DNA from: an uncultured Colwellia sp.
GTDB lineage: Bacteria > Pseudomonadota > Gammaproteobacteria > Enterobacterales > Alteromonadaceae
Assembly (NCBI GenBank): GCA_913020705.1
Contig: CAJWBY010000140.1
Coordinates: 1 to 12,628 of the forward strand
Direction: 5' to 3'
Length of the DNA: 12,628 nucleotides
A program made the translations under genes and the position numbers. Each line of letters opens with the position of its first letter. Position 1 is the stretch's first letter. Shown in pieces: positions 1 through 6,778 of the stretch. The notes beneath the pieces were generated by a model. The model did not search any database, was not told the origin of the DNA, and worked only from the letters and a program-made list of their open reading frames with translations.

Positions 1-85
1 TCCCGTTAGTGTTAAATAAAATAAATGGGCTAAATTGATATAAACTCAAGTATCATTTTTTGTAAAATTATTTTTTAGTAAAAAT

Positions 86-144
86 CCCCGCAGCAAGCTG
101 TCTCGCTTAGGCTCGTCTTTCACTACGTGAAAGCGGGGTATTAA
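86..144 (-). repeat. IS200 right-end hairpin structure (downstream of tnpA)
   Basis: CCCCGC (86-91) can pair with GCGGGG (133-138), closing a compound structure. Inside it, CTTTCAC (117-123) pairs perfectly with GTGAAAG (127-133) around a TAC loop, sharing G133 with the outer stem. CAGC/GCTG (91-94 and 97-100) forms another tiny stem. Hairpins near the ends are what Y1 transposases recognise. The 12-mer at 89-100 and the block at 133-144 recur at the other end. Confidence 0.7.
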
Positions 145-154
145 TGAATGACCC

Positions 155-613
155 TCACCATAGTTGGAATTGATCATCTGTCATTAGTTCTCGCTTAAGT
201 TTTTTATAAGAATCTTCTCCTTGATTCTTTACATAATCTTTTATTATTGACTCATTACCATGTTTACCTACACTAGTAATAAAGTATCCATCTGACCAAA
301 ACTCCCCTCCCCATAATTCCTTTTTAACAAATGGGCATTTCTTAAAAATCTCTCTTGCCGTAATACTCTTTACTATTTGCGCTATTTTTTTAGGGCTATA
401 CATAGGGACTGATTGAATCAAAAAATGAACATGATTCTTATCTGTTCCTATTTCTATAAATGCAATTTCATACCTTTTAGATATTTCTTCACAAACATCT
501 TTAAGTGCATGATCCACTTCATCAGTAAATATCGCTTTGCGATATTTAGCTGGACAAACAAGGTGATACATCAGAACTGAAACATTATGACTTTTATGGA
601 GAAATATACTCAT
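155..613 (-). CDS. tnpA: IS200/IS605-family transposase TnpA (HUH/Y1)
   Basis: This is a 152-residue single-domain Y1 transposase that cuts and rejoins single-stranded DNA at the hairpin ends of its element. The HUH metal motif is at H61-V-H63 (context NHVHFLIQ) and the catalytic tyrosine is Y127 in DYVKNQG, with Q131 one helical turn later. Both the length and the Y/Q spacing match the IS200/IS608 group. The core also shows the conserved WGGEFWSDGY segment at 101-110. The reading frame is intact, so the protein may be active. The start at 613 has an AGG directly abutting the ATG, a poor ribosome-binding arrangement that would fit the very low translation usual for IS200 transposases. No later methionine has a better site. 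The gene reads leftward away from the interrupted membrane-protein gene. Confidence 0.93.
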   Translation of the reverse strand: MSIFLHKSHNVSVLMYHLVCPAKYRKAIFTDEVDHALKDVCEEISKRYEIAFIEIGTDKNHVHFLIQSVPMYSPKKIAQIVKSITAREIFKKCPFVKKELWGGEFWSDGYFITSVGKHGNESIIKDYVKNQGEDSYKKLKRELMTDDQFQLW

Positions 614-622
614 CCTGATACT

Positions 623-1117
623 TTAGCGCTTATCCCAAATCGCAGCAAGCTGCGGGGAATTAAACCCCAAAGAGATTAAAAATGAAAGACAGGCTGTTAA
701 TGTCGTAGTAGCAATAATGGTTATTAAATCGACTAACTCGGTAAGCGGCATAACAATAATGATCATTAACGTTATGAGTATAATATTGATGATGCTCGCA
801 AGTTTTATGGGTATCAAATAGTAAATAGCTATTATGGTAGGGTGAATCCAAAGGATTTGTGCATGTCCTTTAAGTACAATACTCATAAGAGCTGCAATAG
901 ATAAAAGAATGGCAATTATGTTTTTTGCAAACTCAATTTTTCGAGTTCTATAAGTATATGTAAAAATTATTAATAGTATTGCTGATATTACTCCATCAAG
1001 AAGTACAATCGCTAAGTCACCGTAATACAAGCGAATAAATGTAAAGGGAAGAATACAAATAAATGCTATTAAACTGATTAATAACCATACTCTTTCCTGT
1101 ATGCCCCTATTTCTCAT
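623..1117 (-). pseudogene. Multi-pass membrane protein N-terminus truncated by IS200 insertion (possibly the sensor part of a diguanylate cyclase)
   Basis: The frame codes for 164 residues, nearly all hydrophobic, with five or six membrane-spanning stretches (roughly 11-30, 35-55, 66-83, 88-122 as one or two, and 129-150). The segment around residues 90-106 (LWIHPTIIAIYYLIPIKLA) resembles the membrane sensor domains that precede GGDEF domains in many Alteromonadales proteins; this is a resemblance recalled by eye, not a proven match. The last 14 residues (GFNSPQL onward) and the stop codon at 623 are encoded by the left end of the IS200 element, so the original protein continued past about residue 150. 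No continuing frame is visible at 1-85 beyond the element, where all three minus-strand frames stop quickly. The start is supported by AAGGA just upstream of the ATG. It is probably a non-functional remnant, or a bare membrane stub if expressed. Confidence 0.6.
641..668 (-). repeat. IS200 left-end hairpin structure (upstream of tnpA)
   Basis: CGCAGC (641-646) pairs with GCTGCG (649-654) around a two-base AA, realistically a four-base loop. GGGG (654-657) can pair with CCCC (665-668) around AATTAAA. The first stem lies 27 bases upstream of the tnpA start codon, so it would also sit in any tnpA leader transcript. It shares 12 exact bases plus an 11-of-12 block with the other end of the element. 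Confidence 0.7.
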
Positions 1118-1148
1118 GTTCCTTATACATCCCTATATTCAATTTGAA

Positions 1149-1177
1149 GTTATGTCGAATCCCTAATATATTGACAA
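1149..1177 (-). promoter_or_regulatory. Candidate sigma-70 promoter of the truncated membrane-protein gene
   Basis: Reading leftward there is TTGTCA (1172-1177), a 17-base spacer, and CATAAC (1149-1154), a 5/6 and a 4/6 match to the consensus boxes. The implied start of transcription would lie about 25 bases before the ATG at 1117. This is pattern matching only. Confidence 0.35.
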
Positions 1178-1435
1178 TATTAATTAGCGTACCTTAACGG
1201 TATAGCTTATTTTGGAAACAATAGTTATAAGTTTTTCTGAATTAATTAAGAATATTATACGTATTGGAACATAAATAGTCTGGCTGAACTGGCCAAAAAA
1301 CAAACTGAATTAAGGTTTTTTATGAAACTTTTAATAGAAGGTGAACCTTTATATAAAGTAGAATTTTGAGAAGGAATAATTTAACAGGTTAAATACGTTT
1401 GGATGAATATTCTTATTATTGGCCGTCATATTAAG
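1178..1435. other. Gene-poor AT-rich stretch between the truncated gene and tRNA-Pro
   Basis: No convincing gene is present here. The only start-to-stop frame of any interest is a 15-codon one at 1322-1369 (plus strand, starting MKLLIEGEP), preceded by AAGG. The same frame is open upstream without a start codon to about 1256. It is too short to support a protein, but it might be debris of an older gene. Confidence 0.5.
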
Positions 1436-1479
1436 AAAAAAGCCACCTAGAGTTTATAATAACTCAGTAAGTGGCTTTT
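1436..1479 (-). terminator. Intrinsic terminator downstream of tRNA-Pro
   Basis: Read leftward, a stem AAGCCAC / GTGGCTT (1471-1477 with 1440-1446) encloses a second stem GAGTT / AACTC (1461-1465 with 1451-1455), and is followed by a T run on the minus strand (A run 1436-1441 on plus). The hairpin begins 15 bases after the CCA end of the tRNA, as expected for a single-tRNA transcript. Confidence 0.8.
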
Positions 1480-1493
1480 GTTTTATTCTAATG

Positions 1494-1570
1494 TGGTCGG
1501 AGTAGCAAGATTCGAACTTGCGACCTCACGTCCCCCAGACGCACGCGCTACCAAGCTGCGCTATACCCCG
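1494..1570 (-). tRNA. tRNA-Pro, anticodon GGG
   Basis: The 77-base gene folds into a complete cloverleaf. The acceptor stem is CGGGGTA / TACTCCG with one G-T pair. The D arm is GCGC / GCGC around AGCTTGGTA. The anticodon arm is TGCGT / ACGTG around the seven-base loop CTGGGGG, giving anticodon GGG. The T arm is GCAAG / CTTGC around TTCGAAT. A discriminator A and an encoded CCA (1494-1496) follow. The GGG anticodon reads CCC and CCU proline codons, like proL of E. coli. It stands alone between its own promoter candidate and terminator. Confidence 0.96.
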
Positions 1571-1609
1571 AAACAGTAAACTTTAAGAGGGTTTATATGT
1601 TTACTGTTT
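1571..1609 (-). repeat. Perfect 11-bp inverted repeat abutting the 5' end of tRNA-Pro
   Basis: AAACAGTAAAC (1571-1581) and GTTTACTGTTT (1599-1609) are exact reverse complements separated by 17 bases. The repeat ends exactly where the mature tRNA begins (1570/1571). In RNA read leftward it makes a hairpin directly before the RNase P cleavage site. It also lies 59 bases past the yejM stop, so it could instead be a weak terminator for yejM, although only a short TTT follows the stem. Confidence 0.7.
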
Positions 1610-1611
1610 GT

Positions 1612-1639
1612 ATAATAATGGTTTAATACCTGATTGCAA
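1612..1639 (-). promoter_or_regulatory. Candidate promoter of tRNA-Pro
   Basis: Reading leftward there is TTGCAA (1634-1639), 16 bases of spacer, and TATTAT (1612-1617). Transcription would start near 1605, giving a leader of about 35 bases that holds most of the inverted repeat at 1571-1609. Both boxes match the sigma-70 consensus at four or five of six positions; there is no further evidence. Confidence 0.45.
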
Positions 1640-1668
1640 TATAAAGAATAGTAAATTAATCCGTTAGT

Positions 1669-3363
1669 TTATTTATTGTTCAATTTGTTTGTTTGTTGGC
1701 TAAATTGTTTAATGAAATTAACACCATCAATCATTAGTGGAAAATCTGAGTTTACCGTTATAGGTGCCGCTAATTGTCGTGAGTAACTTTCGAAATTGCC
1801 ATTCTGGTTAATGAACACCGATTTATCTTTACTAAATACCATAATGCCATCTTCCATCGTGTTAGCAATAATGCGGTCTTTCTTCAACTGCAACAAGTCC
1901 TTGCCATTGCTATACGACTTTTCATTAACGTCACAGTTTAACCAATGATTAATAAGCGTAGGTTGAATGTCCATATGGCTGGTTAAATGATTGACTGTCT
2001 TACTCTTACTATTAGGTAAAATAAGTAATGATGGCTTAATTGAGAAAGCTGTTGTTTTAGATTCGTTACCTATCGATGTTATCCAAATAATATCTTTAGA
2101 TTCTTTTGCTTTTTGAGCTAAAAGCAGGGCGTCCATAAAGAGTTCAAATTGGTAACTACTACTATCTGCAAAATAGAACAAATGTAATCCAACAGGGATG
2201 TTATTTAGCTTATTCGCAAAAACTAATGTTGAGATATTGTTAAGTTTCTTTTGTTCAGTAAATAAGTGCTCAAAACCATACTTCTGTTTTTCAACACCAC
2301 CAGATCCAACGTCTTTACCATGAAATAATGTATATGTTGATGACAGATTATTATTGTTTATTGATTGGAATAACAAAGGAGTAGCGTTTTGCTGTACAAG
2401 TCCATCTTGGTAAATACTGGGTAGGCTATAAAACAAATTAAACCAAGCACTTTTTGGTAACGCGTTATCAATGTGATGCTCTAATGTTAATGAGTTTTCA
2501 GTATTTCTTTGTTTAAATTGTTTTATCTGTTTAGGCGTTAACATTTCGTCATTAACTACCATGAAAACAGATTGCATTGTTGATGATTTAGAACATTGTC
2601 CATTTATCGATGGATATTCAGGTATAGCATTGGTAAAAGCTAATGGACTAGTAGTACGTTCTATATAAGCTTCACGGTCAAACATGCCATACTTGGTTAA
2701 TAATGTTTTAGCAGTTGATGGGTAAGATAGTGGTAATACGGTATCTTGTCTTAGAATGTCATATTCCAAATTAGCATCAGCCCAAATATGTATTATATGG
2801 CTGAAGAAGAAAGAACAAACTAAACCTGCTACAACAAATCTTGCAAACACTCGTTTTTGTAGATCACGTAAATGTTTCCAAGCATAATTACTCACCGTTA
2901 ACTCAAACGAAAAAATGGCCAGTGTTAAAACAATACTAATAAACCAGAACATTCGGCTATTACTTTGAATTTGAGTAGAAATAAGGTCAAATATTTGAGC
3001 GCTTGAAGAGGCATTTAAATGATAGCCCAGGCTATTATATATATAGGCGTCTAATAACAATACTAATAGCTGTATTGTAAAAACTACAGATGCAGTTGCC
3101 CTTATAAAACGAGTGTTAGGATAAATTAAGGTGATCGGGAATAATATTAAGACAAAAGTCATAAAGGTTAAGAAACCCATATGACTAAACCATGTTGAAA
3201 CTAAATAAAATTGGCCCAGTAACGTTTCAGGTCCGCCTTCACTAAAAATATAAAAAGATGATAATCCGATAGCGGCAATAATATTAAAAAAAGTGAACCA
3301 ATGGCTCCAACTGATCAGGTGTAATAGTCGTTTGCTATACGTTTTTGAGTCAAATGCAACCAT
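1669..3363 (-). CDS. yejM: Inner-membrane YejM/PbgA/LapC-family protein with degenerate periplasmic hydrolase-like domain
   Basis: The 564-residue protein has five membrane helices (about 20-41, 58-82, 88-108, 138-158, 174-194; DUF3413) followed by a periplasmic alkaline-phosphatase/sulfatase-like domain. E. coli YejM (PbgA, LapC; 586 residues) senses lipopolysaccharide in the inner membrane and controls LpxC turnover through LapB/FtsH. Conserved marks are ISWSHWFTFFNI near the N-terminus, IWADAN at 193-198 just after helix 5, LPLSYP at 210-215, and NLFYSLPSIYQDGL around 309-322. The hydrolase landmarks are gone: the region matching the E. coli ITVDG strand reads MVVNDEM, and the threonine pair before NGIFGLFYG is replaced by Pro-Lys. 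The DWSHG segment near the C-terminus is not recognisable. The start aligns with the E. coli start, although its ribosome-binding site is weak. It lies 64 bases downstream of yejL on the same strand, the same partner as in E. coli. Confidence 0.88.
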   Translation of the reverse strand: MVAFDSKTYSKRLLHLISWSHWFTFFNIIAAIGLSSFYIFSEGGPETLLGQFYLVSTWFSHMGFLTFMTFVLILFPITLIYPNTRFIRATASVVFTIQLLVLLLDAYIYNSLGYHLNASSSAQIFDLISTQIQSNSRMFWFISIVLTLAIFSFELTVSNYAWKHLRDLQKRVFARFVVAGLVCSFFFSHIIHIWADANLEYDILRQDTVLPLSYPSTAKTLLTKYGMFDREAYIERTTSPLAFTNAIPEYPSINGQCSKSSTMQSVFMVVNDEMLTPKQIKQFKQRNTENSLTLEHHIDNALPKSAWFNLFYSLPSIYQDGLVQQNATPLLFQSINNNNLSSTYTLFHGKDVGSGGVEKQKYGFEHLFTEQKKLNNISTLVFANKLNNIPVGLHLFYFADSSSYQFELFMDALLLAQKAKESKDIIWITSIGNESKTTAFSIKPSLLILPNSKSKTVNHLTSHMDIQPTLINHWLNCDVNEKSYSNGKDLLQLKKDRIIANTMEDGIMVFSKDKSVFINQNGNFESYSRQLAAPITVNSDFPLMIDGVNFIKQFSQQTNKLNNK

Positions 3364-3427
3364 AGGTAATTATCATTCTCTTATTATTTTTAGTTTATTA
3401 GGTTAATAATTATAAATTAAGGTGTAA

Positions 3428-3640
3428 TTATTGGACCGATTTCTTTAATGCGTCAGTAAAGTTGGTTACAATTCCAGCTCTTTTTGCCTCTGGAATATTT
3501 TTATTTATAATTTCTGTTAAGGTGTTTCCTAAGCACATTAGCGCTAGGTCGGGGGTTGCAGACTCATTAACTAAAACATCATGTAAATTTTGGATAATTT
3601 TTTCTACACGTTCATTCGAATACTTGGATACAATAGGCAT
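3428..3640 (-). CDS. yejL: YejL, DUF1414 small protein
   Basis: This is a 70-residue soluble protein of the DUF1414 (UPF0352) family, whose molecular role is unknown. It aligns end to end with E. coli YejL (75 residues): the opening [13 protein letters not shown] matches MPQISRYSDEQVE, and the DLALMCLGN segment near 35-43 matches DLSLMVLGN. It is the first gene of a leftward pair with yejM and is divergent from yejK, exactly the arrangement of the E. coli yejK-yejL-yejM cluster except that yejK is inverted here. The start is fixed by this alignment. Confidence 0.92.
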   Translation of the reverse strand: MPIVSKYSNERVEKIIQNLHDVLVNESATPDLALMCLGNTLTEIINKNIPEAKRAGIVTNFTDALKKSVQ

Positions 3641-3720
3641 CTTAAAATACTTAATAGGTTGCTTGATAGATTAGTACAAGTTTATCAAATGCCTGAACAA
3701 TATAAAACTGGCCTTTAACT
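3641..3720. promoter_or_regulatory. Divergent yejL / yejK intergenic region
   Basis: These 80 bases must hold the start signals for both units if they are transcribed separately. Rightward, a TATAAA box is visible near 3701 but has no good -35 partner. Leftward, TATTAA about 17 bases after TTGTAC is a weak pair. Neither ATG has a strong Shine-Dalgarno sequence. Confidence 0.35.
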
Positions 3721-4797
3721 ATGAGTTTAATTATTTCTAATATTGCCCTACATTTTTTAACTAAAAAAGAAGAAACCGGTGAAGTTGTGCTGCGTTTAGG
3801 GCCAGAATCCATCGAGTTCACCAATAAGATTGAAAACTTTGTTGATGCACTACATAAAATATACAACGCCAAGGCAAGTAAAGCTTATGGACATTTTACA
3901 ACAATGCCTGCTGCAGGAGATTCTGCTCGTTTTGTTGATATTATGGAAAGCTATTTAGGTGATGCTCAATCTTTTTATGCTTTTAGTAGCCAAGCAGCTA
4001 ATTTATTAAAGAATGAATTAGAAAAATATAATTTGGCTGAAACTGGTTATCTTGTTGTATGTCATTATGAATATATGGGCGGACGCTATTTACTTGCTAC
4101 TATCATCCCTGTATCAGAACATTACTCGGTTGATGGTGAATTAAATATTTCAGCAGATAAACATCTCGATACTGCACGTATGCAACTCGCTGCTCGTATT
4201 GATTTATTTGATTATAAAGAGAACGAACAAGGCAACAAGTATGTTTCATTTATAAAAGGTAGAGCCGGTCGTGTTGTTTCTGACTTTTTTCTAGACTTTT
4301 TAGGTTGTGAAGAAGGTTTGAATGCTAAAGAGCAAACACAAACCTTAGTTCAAGCTGTTGAAGATTATGTTGCTGTGAATCAACTTGACGCATCAGAGAA
4401 ACAAACGACTCGTAAAGAGTTACTGAATTACTGTAAAGAACAGAAAAGTGCTGCACAAGATGTATCAATTCAAGAAATAGGTGAAGTGATCAAGCAAGAA
4501 GGCGCATCACAAGATTTTCATCAATTTTGCCAAGAGCAATCTTATCCACTTGAAGAGTCTTTCCCACACGATCAAACAGTTGTTAATAAAGTGACTAAAT
4601 ATTCGGGTTACGGGAATGGCATTAGTTTAAGCTTTGAACGTAGTCATTTTGGTGAAGATGTTGTTTATAATGCAGCCAATGAAAGTATTACCATTTATAA
4701 AGTACCACCAAATTTAAAAGACCAATTATTAGCGTTATTACAAACGGCTGATAAACATGAGCAAGAAGCTCAACAATCTGACAATACAGAATTTTAG
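3721..4797 (+). CDS. yejK: Nucleoid-associated protein YejK (NdpA)
   Basis: The 358-residue protein aligns along its whole length with E. coli YejK (335 residues), an abundant nucleoid-associated protein reported to bind DNA and to interact with topoisomerases. Recognisable blocks are [11 protein letters not shown] at the start, FYAFSSQAA near 87-95, [17 protein letters not shown] near 111-127, [12 protein letters not shown] near 157-168, [27 protein letters not shown] near 176-202, and EESFPHD and PPNLKDQL towards the C-terminus. The last 15 or so residues form a charged tail beyond the E. coli end. The ribosome-binding site is weak, so the start rests on homology. It opens a rightward run with pyrC beginning 28 bases after its stop. 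Confidence 0.93.
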   Translation: MSLIISNIALHFLTKKEETGEVVLRLGPESIEFTNKIENFVDALHKIYNAKASKAYGHFTTMPAAGDSARFVDIMESYLGDAQSFYAFSSQAANLLKNELEKYNLAETGYLVVCHYEYMGGRYLLATIIPVSEHYSVDGELNISADKHLDTARMQLAARIDLFDYKENEQGNKYVSFIKGRAGRVVSDFFLDFLGCEEGLNAKEQTQTLVQAVEDYVAVNQLDASEKQTTRKELLNYCKEQKSAAQDVSIQEIGEVIKQEGASQDFHQFCQEQSYPLEESFPHDQTVVNKVTKYSGYGNGISLSFERSHFGEDVVYNAANESITIYKVPPNLKDQLLALLQTADKHEQEAQQSDNTEF

Positions 4798-4825
4798 AAT
4801 TAGCAAACAAATTTATAGGTATATA

Positions 4826-5872
4826 ATGACAACATTAACCATTACTCGCCCAGATGATTGGCATGTACATTTACGCGATGGCGAAGCATTAACTACAACT
4901 GTTCCCGATACTAGCCGTTATTTTGGTCGCGCTATTGTGATGCCAAACCTAGTACCACCAGTAACAAATGCAGAATTAGCAACGCAATATCATCAACGTA
5001 TACTTGCTGCTACTTCTAATGACTCAAGTAAAAGTAAACAATTTCAACCTTTAATGGTCTTGTACTTAACTGATACAACAACACCAGAAGATATAAAAGT
5101 AGCAAAAGCTACTGGTATTGTTTTTGCTGCTAAGTTATATCCTGCTGGAGCAACAACCAATTCATCTTCAGGTGTTACTAATGTTGATAATATTGCTTAC
5201 GTTTTAGCAGCAATGCAAGAAGTTGGTATGCCTTTATTAGTTCATGGTGAAGTAACAGATCACGACATTGATATTTTCGATCGAGAAGCCGTTTTCATTG
5301 ATACAATATTGAAACCGTTAGTGGCTAAATATTCAGAATTAAAAATTGTTTTAGAACATATAACGACTAAGAACGCTGTCGATTTTGTAAAACAAGCGGG
5401 TGAAAATGTTGCTGCTACGATAACTGTTCATCATTTGTTATTTAACCGTAACCATATGTTAGTTGGAGGAATACGTCCTCACTTTTTCTGTTTGCCTATT
5501 TTAAAACGTAATATTCATCAGCAAGCATTAATTGAAGCAGCTACAAGTGGTAGCGCTAAATTTTTCTTAGGCACTGACTCAGCTCCACATCCTCAGCATG
5601 CTAAAGAATCTGATTGTGGTTGTGCAGGTTGTTACACATCGCATGCGGCAATTGAACTTTATGCAGAAGCATTCGAAGCAGCTAATGCATTAGATAAATT
5701 AGAAGGTTTTGCCAGCCTACATGGACCAGCATTTTATAACTTACCCGTGAATGACGATAAGATAACAATTGAAAAAGTTGAATGGAAAGTGCCAGCAACA
5801 TTATCTTTCGGTGAAGACGTTGTTGTACCTATTCGTGCTAACGATACCATTGCTTGGCAAATAAAAGACTAA
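4826..5872 (+). CDS. pyrC: Dihydroorotase PyrC (class II, E. coli type)
   Basis: PyrC catalyses the reversible cyclisation of carbamoyl-aspartate to dihydroorotate in pyrimidine synthesis, in the cytoplasm. From this start the protein is 348 residues, the same as E. coli PyrC, and the metal site keeps identical numbering: H13 and H15 (DWHVHLRDG), K103 as the carboxylated lysine (AAKLYPA), H140 (LLVHGE), H178 (VLEHIT) and D251 (GTDSAPH). The substrate-binding segment [10 protein letters not shown] and the [12 protein letters not shown] helix are intact. The open frame extends upstream to an ATG at 4757 inside yejK, but those 23 extra residues have no counterpart in the family, and TAGGT precedes the chosen ATG by a suitable distance. 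Close spacing to yejK and to the next gene suggests co-transcription. Confidence 0.97.
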   Translation: MTTLTITRPDDWHVHLRDGEALTTTVPDTSRYFGRAIVMPNLVPPVTNAELATQYHQRILAATSNDSSKSKQFQPLMVLYLTDTTTPEDIKVAKATGIVFAAKLYPAGATTNSSSGVTNVDNIAYVLAAMQEVGMPLLVHGEVTDHDIDIFDREAVFIDTILKPLVAKYSELKIVLEHITTKNAVDFVKQAGENVAATITVHHLLFNRNHMLVGGIRPHFFCLPILKRNIHQQALIEAATSGSAKFFLGTDSAPHPQHAKESDCGCAGCYTSHAAIELYAEAFEAANALDKLEGFASLHGPAFYNLPVNDDKITIEKVEWKVPATLSFGEDVVVPIRANDTIAWQIKD

Positions 5873-5899
5873 ATTAATAAAGAGTAGTAGAGAGTAATA

Positions 5900-6778
5900 A
5901 TGCAATTATTTGTAAATGATTTAACCGTCATAGATTTTTCATACTGTTGCCAACAACGAGGTATTGTTGGTGAAAGTTGGATTGTTGATGTGCTTCTTGA
6001 TGGAGCACTAAATGAAATGAGTATGGTGCTTGATTTTGCCGTAGTTAAAAAGCAGATTAAAGCTATTATTGATGATGCTGTTGATCATAAATTATTGTTG
6101 CCGATGAAAAACGCTTGTATTACCGTGAATGATTCCGGACATAATAATGACCATGAATATGTAGATTTAATTAGCGAACGTGCAAGTTACTTTTTACAAT
6201 CTCCAAAGTGTGCTTTTGCAAAAATCGAATCTGATACTATTAATATTGAATCTGTGACAGATCATTTAAACAAAATAATTCTTGAACAATTACCTCAAAA
6301 TGTTCAAGGATTAAAATTAACACTTCGTCCTGAAAATATCAGTGGTGACTTTTACCACTATACACACGGGTTGAAGTTGCATGACGGAAATTGTCAGCGT
6401 ATTGCTCACGGCCACAGGTCTACTATCAATATATTACATCAAGGTAAACGTGTACCTAAGTTAGAAAAAGAATGGTGTTTAAGATGGAAGGATATATATA
6501 TTGCTTCAGAAGTTGACCGTATTGGAAAAGATAAAATAGAGTTGTCTCACTTTGCTCTACATAATTTGACTCCCGATCACCATTTCTTTTCTTACACTGC
6601 ACCACAAGGTCGATTTGATATAGCGGTTGATAATAGAGTATTAGACGTTGTTGATTGTGATTCAACAGTTGAATTATTAGCAGACTTTATTGCGAGACAA
6701 TTAGTCGCTCAGGATAATAAAGATATAACCGTCGTTGCTTTTGAAGGTGTTGGTAAAGGTGCAATAGCTAATGCTTAA
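5900..6778 (+). CDS. Two-domain 6-pyruvoyl-tetrahydropterin synthase / 6-carboxytetrahydropterin synthase-like protein
   Basis: At 292 residues this is about twice the length of QueD or PTPS and appears to be two fused T-fold domains. The C-terminal half has the zinc and catalytic marks of the family: H156 in YTHGL, C165, and H170-G-H172 in CQRIAHGHRS. The N-terminal half has lost them: the segment aligned with LHGHS reads IVGES at 22-26, so both histidines are replaced. It does keep the downstream MVLDF (42-46) and DHK (62-64) signatures, which are not evident in the second half. A glutamate near the end (E282 in AFEGVG) fits the pterin-anchoring position. The fold assignment is confident; the reaction is not. 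Queuosine-pathway QueD activity is one possibility. The next gene overlaps its stop codon, and GAGAG lies at a suitable distance before its start. Confidence 0.82.
   Translation: MQLFVNDLTVIDFSYCCQQRGIVGESWIVDVLLDGALNEMSMVLDFAVVKKQIKAIIDDAVDHKLLLPMKNACITVNDSGHNNDHEYVDLISERASYFLQSPKCAFAKIESDTINIESVTDHLNKIILEQLPQNVQGLKLTLRPENISGDFYHYTHGLKLHDGNCQRIAHGHRSTINILHQGKRVPKLEKEWCLRWKDIYIASEVDRIGKDKIELSHFALHNLTPDHHFFSYTAPQGRFDIAVDNRVLDVVDCDSTVELLADFIARQLVAQDNKDITVVAFEGVGKGAIANA

Larger units (their letters stand above)
86..668 (-). mobile_element. IS200-type insertion sequence (IS200/IS605 family), single-gene
   Basis: The element consists of one intact HUH transposase gene (155-613) flanked by structured ends with no long terminal inverted repeats, the usual layout of the IS200 group. 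Seen on the plus strand, both ends carry the same 12-mer CGCAGCAAGCTG (89-100 and 641-652) and the same GCGGGG(T/A)ATTAA block (133-144 and 652-663), in direct orientation. The end downstream of tnpA has 32 extra bases between these two blocks that form a second hairpin. The limits given are the outermost shared structure; the true cleavage sites of IS200 elements lie a few bases from such hairpins and cannot be fixed here. The element interrupts the membrane-protein gene at 623-1117. No second gene (tnpB) is present. Confidence 0.85.

Noticed and set aside
660..851. Open frame overlapping the truncated membrane-protein gene
   Set aside because: It lies in another frame of the same strand, with the composition expected of a shadow and no ribosome-binding site or recognisable domain.
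1322..1369. A 15-codon open frame with an AAGG upstream
   Set aside because: It is too short and resembles no known small protein; the frame upstream is open without a start codon, so chance or gene debris is more likely.
4757..4825. A longer start for pyrC, 23 codons upstream inside yejK
   Set aside because: The extra residues have no counterpart in the dihydroorotase family, while the ATG at 4826 gives the exact E. coli length and numbering and has a better ribosome-binding site.
5873..5899. PreQ1 or other riboswitch before the pterin-synthase-like gene
   Set aside because: The gap is only 27 bases and holds just the ribosome-binding site; no aptamer could fit.
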